This document shows positions 26,557 to 32,604 of a DNA stretch of 32,857 nucleotides, piece after piece; position 1 is the stretch's first letter; every line of letters starts with the position of its first letter. Below the pieces are notes generated by a model, which was not told where the DNA came from, did not search any database, and was given only the letters and a program-made list of their open reading frames with translations. The position numbers were made by a program, and so were the translations under genes. Source of the DNA: Pseudaquidulcibacter sp964443435 (GTDB taxonomy: Bacteria; Pseudomonadota; Alphaproteobacteria; Caulobacterales; Aquidulcibacteraceae). The stretch lies in NCBI GenBank assembly GCA_964443435.1, contig CAYUCW010000022.1, forward strand, positions 1-32,857, given 5' to 3'.

Positions 26557-26571
26557 TTAACTAAGTATTAA
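26557..26571 (+). promoter_or_regulatory. CtrA-type box TTAA-N7-TTAA
   Basis: TTAACTAAGTATTAA is an exact match to the TTAA-N7-TTAA consensus of CtrA full sites. TTGACG lies 12 bases upstream, so the box could overlap the -35/-10 region of a promoter reading toward 26801. Confidence 0.55.
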
Positions 26572-26800
26572 TCCGTGTGCATATATTTTTGCAAAATTTT
26601 TTGAAATCAATATGAAAATTTGCAATATTTACGCAAAAAAGATGCATTTATTGGTTTGATTTTAAAAAATGCCTGTCAATTGATAAAATTACAAAAACTT
26701 AATTTTTTAACTTAAAGTAGTTTTATGCAGAAATTTCCTTTTACTTTATTTTAGTTTCATGAGTAAATCTACTCAAGGTTATATTAAAATGGAGGGCTAT

Positions 26801-26989
26801 ATGAATTCTGATCTATGTACTTTTGACGGCGCAAAACGTTTAAAAACAAAAATAGAAGAATATTGGCGTGAGCGTGGCTATGATATTAATATAAGTCTTG
26901 TCGAAGAAGGATTTGTAGCTGCAATGAGATCTAGTAGGACTGATATACGGTCGGATATGCGAAATGGTATGCCGCTTAAGCGTGCATAA
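26801..26989 (+). CDS. Small protein of unknown function in the flagellar block
   Basis: 62 residues from ATG at 26801, chosen because GGAGG stands five bases upstream; an in-frame ATG at 26759 would add 14 residues but lacks a ribosome site. The sequence has a central KTKIEEYWRERGYDINISLVEEGF segment and an RTDIRSDMRNGMP end. This looks like a compact alpha/beta domain, and I recall similar short hypotheticals in alphaproteobacteria, but no function. It has its own CtrA-type box upstream and a terminator downstream. Confidence 0.75.
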   Translation: MNSDLCTFDGAKRLKTKIEEYWRERGYDINISLVEEGFVAAMRSSRTDIRSDMRNGMPLKRA

Positions 26990-27011
26990 TTAATAAGTCG
27001 TTTTTATAAAT

Positions 27012-27038
27012 AAAAGCGCCCAATCGGGCGCTTTTTTT
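27012..27038 (+). terminator. Rho-independent terminator of the small protein gene
   Basis: GCGCCC/GGGCGC stem flanked by an A-run and a T-run, 23 bases after the stop. Confidence 0.9.
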
Positions 27039-27097
27039 GTTTCAAATATTTACATATATACTATTGATCCTAAATTTTAAAAAGAAATACTAAGGGC

Positions 27098-27155
27098 GGC
27101 AATAATTACCTAAAAAACGGCAAAAATTACCTAGTATATGGAAGAAATTGCCTAG
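27098..27155 (+). repeat. Three 16-bp iterated elements at 21-bp period upstream of flagellin 1
   Basis: GGCAATAATTACCTAA (27098), GGCAAAAATTACCTAG (27119) and GGAAGAAATTGCCTAG (27140) recur at exactly 21 bases, two helical turns. They end about 70 bases upstream of the -24 element. The position and phasing fit an enhancer for a sigma-54 activator such as FlbD, which is inference. Confidence 0.7.
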
Positions 27156-27227
27156 TTAATAATTTTGTTAATATTTCGTCAACCAAGAAAAAACTTAAAA
27201 AACATAATGGGTTAGCATAAGTTAACA

Positions 27228-27242
27228 TGGCACGAGGCTTGC
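27228..27242 (+). promoter_or_regulatory. Sigma-54 (-24/-12) promoter of flagellin 1
   Basis: TGGCACG-AGGC-TTGC is a perfect fit to TGGCACG-N4-TTGC. TTAACAT, a CtrA-like half-site, runs directly into its 5' end. Transcription would start near 27253, leaving a leader of about 70 bases. Confidence 0.88.
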
Positions 27243-27269
27243 TGATATAGTTGTAAGCTAAAATGGCTC

Positions 27270-27290
27270 ACGGCACAAGAATGTGTCCGT
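27270..27290 (+). promoter_or_regulatory. Hairpin in the flagellin 1 mRNA leader
   Basis: ACGGCACA and TGTGTCCGT pair around an AGAA tetraloop with one bulged T, eight base pairs in all. It lies in the predicted 5' leader and is a candidate target for FlbT. Confidence 0.5.
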
Positions 27291-27321
27291 AACTTAACTA
27301 GAATGGAAAAGGATCAAGAAT

Positions 27322-28131
27322 ATGATCAGTATTAATACAAACGTTGGCGCAATGATTGCGGTTCAAAATTTATCTAAATCAGGTTTAGAACTTGCAACTA
27401 CACAAAACAGAATTTCAACAGGCTTAAAAGTATCATCTGCGAAAGACAATGGTGCGATTTGGGCAATTGCAAACAAAATGAGTTCAGACGTTAAAGCATA
27501 TGATAGTGTGCTTGAATCTACTGACCTTGCTTCTGCAAAAGTTGATACTGCTATCGCTGCTGGTGAATCTATTATGGATTTGCTTAACCAAATGAAGTCT
27601 AAAGCTCTAGCGGCGTCTCAGAACCCTGGTGCGGCTCTTCAAGCTGACTTCGCGCAGTTAAGAAGCCAGATTACATCTGCTATCGCAAACGCTTCGTTTG
27701 ACGGTGCAAACATGATTGGTGCAACTCCTGCTTCTGCTGTTGCTATTGGTGATGCTGCTGGTGGTAACAATATCACTGTTGCTGGTGCTGACCTATCAAT
27801 CGGTGGTTCTGTAATAACTGTTGCTTCTGGTGATACAGTTGCTACTGCAGCTGGTGCAGCTACTGCTCTAACTAACGTTAACGCATCAATCACAGCTCTT
27901 GGTACACAGCTTGCTACTTGGGGTGCAGGATCTAAACGTCTTGGTACTCACAGAGCATTCATTGGTAAACTTCAAGATGCATTAACAAGCGGTATCGGTA
28001 CATTGACTGATGCGGATCTTGCGAAAGAAAGTGCTAAATTGACTGCGCTTCAAACTAAGCAACAACTTGGTGTGCAAGCATTGTCAATTGCAAACTCTAC
28101 TTCTCAATCTGCTCTTTCATTATTCAGATAA
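27322..28131 (+). CDS. Flagellin (first copy)
   Basis: The 269-residue filament subunit has the conserved N-terminal D0/D1 helices (MISINTNVGAMIAVQNLSKS...QNRISTGLKVSSAKDNGA-type) and C-terminal DADLAKESAKLTALQTKQQLGVQALSIANSTSQSALSLFR, with a short Ala/Gly-rich centre, as in Caulobacter flagellins. It has no signal peptide; export is by the flagellar type III system. Codon choice is less AT-driven than in the neighbours (many GCT, CTT and GGT), consistent with high expression. GGA lies upstream of ATG at 27322. It is driven by the sigma-54 promoter at 27228 and ended by a strong terminator. Confidence 0.97.
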   Translation: MISINTNVGAMIAVQNLSKSGLELATTQNRISTGLKVSSAKDNGAIWAIANKMSSDVKAYDSVLESTDLASAKVDTAIAAGESIMDLLNQMKSKALAASQNPGAALQADFAQLRSQITSAIANASFDGANMIGATPASAVAIGDAAGGNNITVAGADLSIGGSVITVASGDTVATAAGAATALTNVNASITALGTQLATWGAGSKRLGTHRAFIGKLQDALTSGIGTLTDADLAKESAKLTALQTKQQLGVQALSIANSTSQSALSLFR

Positions 28132-28140
28132 TAATTCAGA

Positions 28141-28175
28141 CGGCGCAGGTAACCCTGCGCCGCTTCTTGTTTTTT
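28141..28175 (+). terminator. Rho-independent terminator of flagellin 1
   Basis: CGGCGCAGG/CCTGCGCCG form a perfect 9-bp GC-rich stem around TAAC, followed by a T-rich run. It starts nine bases after the stop. Confidence 0.95.
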
Positions 28176-28209
28176 AAAAGAGGATCCAACTTAAAATTGG
28201 ATAGGACGG

Positions 28210-28578
28210 ATGAAAATAGAGAATAATATCTCTGTCTCCGCGCCACAAGACACAGGCTTTGCGTTAAATAGTGCACAATTATATGGTGCAAAGTTAGAAT
28301 CTAATAAAAATAAGGAAGTAAATTCCAACAGCGCGGTACAAGATTATCAACAAAATAATACTTCTTCAGTATTAGATGCAGTTGCAAGTAAAATTGTGGG
28401 TATAAATACCTCACTTATAATAGAGAAAGATCCAAACCGGGCAGGCTTTATTTATAAGACGATAGATAAAACAACCGGTCAAATTGTAAAAATTTGGCCA
28501 CAAGAGAAAATTAATTCTGAATTAGAGTCGCTTCATGATTCAGATGCAATTGGAATAATGCTCAATAAGAGAGCTTAA
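28210..28578 (+). CDS. flaG: FlaG family flagellar protein
   Basis: The 122-residue protein has a disordered Asn/Gln-rich first half. A C-terminal FlaG-like segment follows: LIIEKDPNRAGFIYKTIDKTTGQIVKIWPQEKI matches the FlaG pattern in which an amphipathic strand is followed by D-x-T-G-x-I/V-x-x-I/W-P-x-E. FlaG limits filament length in some bacteria. AGGACGG stands just before ATG at 28210. A short ATCCAA/TTGGAT hairpin (28184-28202) lies between the flagellin terminator and this start, so expression depends on readthrough or a local promoter that I do not see. Confidence 0.75.
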   Translation: MKIENNISVSAPQDTGFALNSAQLYGAKLESNKNKEVNSNSAVQDYQQNNTSSVLDAVASKIVGINTSLIIEKDPNRAGFIYKTIDKTTGQIVKIWPQEKINSELESLHDSDAIGIMLNKRA

Positions 28579-28582
28579 AAAT

Positions 28583-28598
28583 ACAAGTTTAAACTTGT
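28583..28598. repeat. Perfect 16-bp palindrome after flaG
   Basis: ACAAGTTTAAACTTGT reads the same on both strands. It lies four bases after the flaG stop and directly before the terminator stem; it may be part of RNA 3' end folding or an operator. Confidence 0.5.
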
Positions 28599-28640
28599 AA
28601 GGGACGCTAGATTTTGATTAATCTGTGATCCCTTTTTTTT
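28599..28640 (+). terminator. Terminator of flaG
   Basis: Outer arms AAGGGA/TCCCTT enclose an AGATT/AATCT inner stem, followed by eight T. Confidence 0.8.
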
Positions 28641-28668
28641 GCCAAAATTTTGAAAATATCTAAAAATA

Positions 28669-28712
28669 CTAGGCAATGTTTTCCATTTTCCTTATTAACT
28701 AGGCATTGTTTT
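28669..28712 (-). repeat. Inverted copies of the CCTAG element upstream of flagellin 2
   Basis: CTAGGCAATGTTTT (28669) and CTAGGCATTGTTTT (28699), 30 bases apart, are reverse complements of the AATTGCCTAG-type element upstream of flagellin 1, with one or two changes. They lie about 80-120 bases upstream of the -24 element. Confidence 0.6.
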
Positions 28713-28790
28713 ACTAGTTATTTCTTGGCAAAATTTTCAAAGCAAAAAATAAGTCATTATAAATCATATACTTAGCGCGTTAACCATAAT

Positions 28791-28805
28791 TGGCATGCTA
28801 CTTGC
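28791..28805 (+). promoter_or_regulatory. Sigma-54 (-24/-12) promoter of flagellin 2
   Basis: TGGCATG-CTAC-TTGC differs from TGGCACG-N4-TTGC at one base. TTAACCAT (28780-28787), an exact CtrA half-site, lies three bases upstream. The start would be near 28816, giving a leader of about 45 bases with a TCTGC/GCAGA hairpin (28822-28841). Confidence 0.85.
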
Positions 28806-28859
28806 TCTTATTAATCTGTAATCTGCAAAAGAATTCGCAGAAAATTAAAGGGGCTTAGT

Positions 28860-29717
28860 ATGGGTTCAAGTGTACAAACCAATGTCGGCGCAATGACTGC
28901 GTTACAGAATTTAAATAAAACCAATCGCGAATTGAACATGGTTCAAAATCGCATTAATACTGGTTTGAAAGTAGCAACAGCTCAAGATAATGGCGCGGTG
29001 TATAATATAGCGCAGCAACAGCGTTCTGAAAATTCTGCTTATGATGCGGTTCGTTCGGGACTTGATAGAGCCAAAGGTATTGCCGATGTCGCACTAGCTG
29101 CAGGTGAAGTTATTTCAGATTTATTCACACAAATGAGAGAAAAGGCGGTTGCCGCATCCGATACTTCGATTTCTGCAACAAGTAGAACAGCTTATAATAA
29201 TGAGTTTATAGCTTTAAGAGATCAAGTTGCCTCAGTTATTTCAAACGCTTCATTTGATGGTGCAAACGTTCTTGGCGGCGGCGCAAACTTAACATTCCTT
29301 GCAAATACATCTGGATCGCAAACATTAACTCTTCCGACTTTAGACTTACAATTAACTGTTGGTGCAGGTGGTGCGGTTGCTTCGCCTGCTGTGGATGTTT
29401 ATCTAGGCACAACTGACAATTTAACTACAGCAGTTCTTGCCGGCCAAGCAAGAGATAGAATTGCGGCTTCACTTGAATATGTAAACTCTGAGCTTGCAAG
29501 ACTTGGTGCGGCGGCTAAAAGAATTGAAAGCCACAATACTTTTGTATCAAAGCTTCAAGACGCTATTACTTCTGGTATTGGTAATATGGTTGATGCAGAT
29601 CTTGCTTCTGAAAGTGCGCATTTGCAATCGCTTCAAGTTAAACAGCAATTGGGTACACAGGCTTTATCGATTGCAAATCAATCACCACAATCAATTCTTT
29701 CTTTATTTAGAAACTAG
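28860..29717 (+). CDS. Flagellin (second, divergent copy)
   Basis: The 285-residue flagellin has MGSSVQTNVGAMTALQNLNK...QNRINTGLKVATAQDNGA-type N-terminal helices and a C-terminal DADLASESAHLQSLQVKQQLGTQALSIANQSPQSILSLFRN. It is clearly paralogous to the upstream copy but differs in the centre and in codon use, so it is not a recent duplication. Multi-flagellin filaments with ordered segments are usual in Caulobacter relatives. AAAGGGG stands seven bases before ATG. Confidence 0.96.
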   Translation: MGSSVQTNVGAMTALQNLNKTNRELNMVQNRINTGLKVATAQDNGAVYNIAQQQRSENSAYDAVRSGLDRAKGIADVALAAGEVISDLFTQMREKAVAASDTSISATSRTAYNNEFIALRDQVASVISNASFDGANVLGGGANLTFLANTSGSQTLTLPTLDLQLTVGAGGAVASPAVDVYLGTTDNLTTAVLAGQARDRIAASLEYVNSELARLGAAAKRIESHNTFVSKLQDAITSGIGNMVDADLASESAHLQSLQVKQQLGTQALSIANQSPQSILSLFRN

Positions 29718-29735
29718 AAATTAATCTAGGATTAT

Positions 29736-29767
29736 AAAAAAAGGGCTGTTTTTACAGCCCTTTTTTT
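29736..29767. terminator. Bidirectional terminator between flagellin 2 and the chemoreceptor-like gene
   Basis: AAAGGGCTGT/ACAGCCCTTT stem around TTTT, with an A-run before and a T-run after, so it can serve both converging genes. Confidence 0.93.
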
Positions 29768-29786
29768 GTTTGAAAAATAAATCAAA

Positions 29787-30815
29787 TTATTCAGAACTAG
29801 TGATTACCCCATACCAACCAAGTCCTTCATATGTTTCGTAACCTGGTGTCAAATGAAAAGCGATAGTTTTCCCACTCTCTGTATAATAACCTTCTTCAAG
29901 TTCTTTATTCTTAATTATAAACTTAGTATTTAAAACTTCGCTAGAATTAGTAGAGGCAATTATCATGCTATGTGAATCAACAAGCATTACATCTGTGGTT
30001 TTTGCTTCTTCTTCAGTAAGTCTTACGCCTTTTACGATGGCATCGGCTTGGGGTTTCCAGTCAAAATTAATTGCAAGAACACCAATAAGTCTTCCATTTT
30101 CATCACCATCTTCACGAACCCCAGTTGCATAAGTGATGGTTTGTGCGCCATTTAAATATTCTTCCGTTTTAACATCGCCAACTACATAATCATTCCCACT
30201 TTTTGTAGTAAGTGCGTTTTTAAACCATCTAGCGCCTGCGCATGATTTGCCTTTTATATTATATTTATGTGGCCTTCCATTGGCTATAATATTTCCATTT
30301 AAATCACAAAGCCATAAATCAAGATAAACGGTATAAGCATCAAGAATAACGCCAAGTCTTTTAGACGCATAGGTGCAATCTTTTTCATCAAATGATTTTG
30401 CCGCATTAACAATCGCGGAATCTGTTGCCCACCAACGAACATCGCATGTTCTTTCATAAAGATTTCTATCAATAAGTTCGACCGCATTAAGGGCAAGATC
30501 TTTAAAACGATTACCTTTTGATTGATCAGCCATTTCGATTGCCAAGTCTTCTAATTGCCCAATTTCATTTCCAAGTTGACTAGAAAGGGTTTGTGACAAA
30601 ACTTCTACTTGACCGGAAATGCTTTTAACTTCTTCGGCAACGACACTAAAGCCGCGCCCTGCGTCACCGGCTCTTTTAGCTTCTATAAGTGCATTAAGCG
30701 CAAGAATTCTTAGGTTTGATGTAATATCGCGAATTTCACGTACTTTATTATTTGCGATATTTTTAGCGGCGCTTGTTCTTTGCGCTATATCATTAAGTGT
30801 AATTGCTTTATTCAT
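29787..30815 (-). CDS. Soluble chemoreceptor-like protein: MCP hairpin tip followed by Cache-type sensor
   Basis: The 342-residue protein has no membrane helix or signal peptide. Residues about 18-80 match the kinase-contact tip of methyl-accepting chemotaxis proteins (IRDITSNLRILALNALIEAKRAGDAGRGFSVVAEEVKSISGQ). The adaptation helices are missing. The rest (about 95-342) resembles a Cache sensor: LWLCDLNGNIIANGRPHKYN, ARWFKNALTTKSGNDYVVGDV, ATGVREDGDENGRLIGVLAINFDW, VMLVDSHSMIIAST. Cache domains are normally extracellular and precede the signalling part; here the order is reversed and the protein appears cytoplasmic. ATG at 30815 has GGA eight bases upstream. It lies convergent to the flagellins. 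Confidence 0.8.
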   Translation of the reverse strand: MNKAITLNDIAQRTSAAKNIANNKVREIRDITSNLRILALNALIEAKRAGDAGRGFSVVAEEVKSISGQVEVLSQTLSSQLGNEIGQLEDLAIEMADQSKGNRFKDLALNAVELIDRNLYERTCDVRWWATDSAIVNAAKSFDEKDCTYASKRLGVILDAYTVYLDLWLCDLNGNIIANGRPHKYNIKGKSCAGARWFKNALTTKSGNDYVVGDVKTEEYLNGAQTITYATGVREDGDENGRLIGVLAINFDWKPQADAIVKGVRLTEEEAKTTDVMLVDSHSMIIASTNSSEVLNTKFIIKNKELEEGYYTESGKTIAFHLTPGYETYEGLGWYGVITSSE

Positions 30816-30943
30816 TTTTCATCCGCTCGAAATTTATTATAATTTTAACAAATATTTTGGTTAATAAAAAATGAAAGAATTTTATTTCTTTAAATTTCCT
30901 TTGTTTATAGTGGTTTTAGCGATTAATTAAGACGCATAAAAAC

Positions 30944-30975
30944 AAAAAATGCCCGCTTAATATGCAGGCATTTTT
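30944..30975 (-). terminator. Terminator of the DUF3126 gene
   Basis: AAAAATGCC/GGCATTTTT arms with partial inner pairing; the minus-strand reading ends in a T-run. It starts 19 bases after the stop at 30995. Confidence 0.82.
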
Positions 30976-30994
30976 GAACAAAATATAAGGTATT

Positions 30995-31204
30995 TTAGTC
31001 TAAATCTATGTCTAAAATTGCCATTTCAAACATATAAGAAGCTTCGCCTTCATCTTCAACGAATTCAATAAGGCCAAGAAATTCATCAGCTTTATAGACT
31101 TCTTTTGAATCATTGCCGCTTTCACGGGCTTTAAGTTTAAAATCTTTTGAATTAAAAGTTTTGTTTAAATGCGCCTCTACGCGCGACCACTCTGGCTGTG
31201 CCAT
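30995..31204 (-). CDS. DUF3126 family protein
   Basis: The 69-residue protein matches the DUF3126 pattern: WSRVEAHLNKTF at the start, SKEVYKADEFLGLIEFVEDEGEASYMFEMAILDIDLD at the end. The family is short, widespread in alphaproteobacteria, and of unknown function. GGAG lies eight bases upstream of ATG at 31204. It has terminators on both sides, so it is transcribed alone. Confidence 0.85.
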   Translation of the reverse strand: MAQPEWSRVEAHLNKTFNSKDFKLKARESGNDSKEVYKADEFLGLIEFVEDEGEASYMFEMAILDIDLD

Positions 31205-31246
31205 ATTAATCTCCTGAACTTAGTTCTGTTTAGCAGGGTTTGAAAT

Positions 31247-31280
31247 AAAAAAAAGAGTGGTTCACATTATGAACCACTCT
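31247..31280 (-). terminator. Terminator of the secreted repeat protein gene
   Basis: AGAGTGGTTCA/TGAACCACTCT form an 11-bp stem around a five-base loop; on the minus strand it is followed by eight T. Confidence 0.92.
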
Positions 31281-31308
31281 AAATAATCAGGAATTTAAAT
31301 TTAGCTTT

Positions 31309-32604
31309 TTAATTTCTTTTGCCAGCAATATAAGTAGCAGTATTACCAATCGCAGAAGCAGATGCCGAAATCATGCCCGCGCTTCCAGTATTCACCTGAG
31401 TGAATGCAGTTACAGGCGCATAATTATATTGTTGTGAATTGCCGTCCATTTTAACGCCGCCACCTGCACAAGCTGTGCATGCAAAGCCAGTGATTGCGTT
31501 ACCAACTGCGAAGCTTGAAGCCATGCCAACACCATTTTGTGAAGACGAACCATAAAGACCAGCGAATGAATTAACCGCACCGCCACCAAAATTATTTTGC
31601 ATAATACCAATATTAGCATCAGAACCAATATTAGAAAGTATAGCAGAATTACCGAATGAAGAAGCAGATGATGCCGCAACACCGCGCCAATCGTCTAAAT
31701 AAATCTCTGAACGACCAGAAACCGCACCAGAATTTTCTTGGTATCCAGTTAAATTAGCCCAGCCCCACTCATTTGTAAGAGTAGTAGTATTACCAGAAAC
31801 ATTAACCGCAGAAGTTACATTAGTTCCAGAAGTATTACGGATTGAAGAAGCACCATAAACGCTACCCCAATTTTTTTGTTCTGTAGAATGTTCAATAGTT
31901 GCACCATATCCAGCGATTTGTGATGAATTACCCGCCGCAACCGCGCCAGAAGTCATCATTTCATTATTGCAGCATGCAGTAATATGGCTGTTTGCTGAAA
32001 CGTCTTGACCATTATATTGGCCAGTATGTTGTGCAAAATTGCTATTTACCGCAGTAGAGGCCCAATTATTTGCCGCCGCTTGTGCATTTGAAACCACTGT
32101 ATCAGAGCTTTGAAGATTTAATACTGATTCAGCCGCTACAAAGAATTGATTATCGCTATAAGAAGCCGCGCTTTGTTGAACTTCTGCATTAACATTAGAG
32201 CAGCAAGCCTCGATTTGACCTACGTTGCCCTGAGCAACCGAAGAAGAAACAGTTGCGCCGCGCGCTTCACCAAGTTCAATATAGTTAAATGAACCAGTTG
32301 AAGCATTTAAAACTTGATTAGATGCAACATCAAGATCGATTTCTTGTGATTTTGCCGCAACATTATTACCAACCGCAAGACCGCTAGCAGTAGTGCCAGA
32401 TGAATAGCCAGAAACTAAATCAATAAATGCATTTGAATTGCCATATTGCATTTGGTCATTTGATACCGTCATTACTGGATTAACTGGTGCAACTGGTGCT
32501 GTGTCTGTGGTGCAAGTATTATTGCAATTTTCGCCAGCGAATGAGAAAGCTGGTGCTAATAATAAAGCGATTACTGAAGCAGTGATAATTTTAGTCTTTT
32601 GCAT
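31309..32604 (-). CDS. Secreted repeat protein, possible HfaD-like holdfast anchor
   Basis: The 431-residue protein has a clear Sec signal peptide (KTKIITASVIALLLAPAFSFA, cut near residue 23). The mature part is low in charge and rich in Ala, Ser, Asn and Gly. It is built from units marked by A/S-x-x-x-G-N at residues 79, 126, 225, 271, 318, 368 and 420, spaced 46-52 apart, with a degenerate unit near 172-180. This suggests a beta-solenoid or curlin-like stack. Cysteine pairs recur just after the GN marks: C134-C135, C211-C212 and C376/C379. The plan recalls Caulobacter HfaD, which anchors the holdfast, but hfaA and hfaB are not in the window, so this is tentative. AGGAG lies eight bases before ATG. 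It is probably transcribed from the sigma-54-like site at 32661. Confidence 0.72.
   Translation of the reverse strand: MQKTKIITASVIALLLAPAFSFAGENCNNTCTTDTAPVAPVNPVMTVSNDQMQYGNSNAFIDLVSGYSSGTTASGLAVGNNVAAKSQEIDLDVASNQVLNASTGSFNYIELGEARGATVSSSVAQGNVGQIEACCSNVNAEVQQSAASYSDNQFFVAAESVLNLQSSDTVVSNAQAAANNWASTAVNSNFAQHTGQYNGQDVSANSHITACCNNEMMTSGAVAAGNSSQIAGYGATIEHSTEQKNWGSVYGASSIRNTSGTNVTSAVNVSGNTTTLTNEWGWANLTGYQENSGAVSGRSEIYLDDWRGVAASSASSFGNSAILSNIGSDANIGIMQNNFGGGAVNSFAGLYGSSSQNGVGMASSFAVGNAITGFACTACAGGGVKMDGNSQQYNYAPVTAFTQVNTGSAGMISASASAIGNTATYIAGKRN

Larger units (their letters stand above)
26414..26800 (+). promoter_or_regulatory. Non-coding stretch upstream of a small conserved-looking gene
   Basis: The 387 bases hold the flaF terminator, a TTGCG/CGCAA mini-hairpin at 26540-26553, a perfect CtrA-type box at 26557-26571, and then 230 very AT-rich bases with no gene I can support before the ribosome site at 26791. 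Confidence 0.5.
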
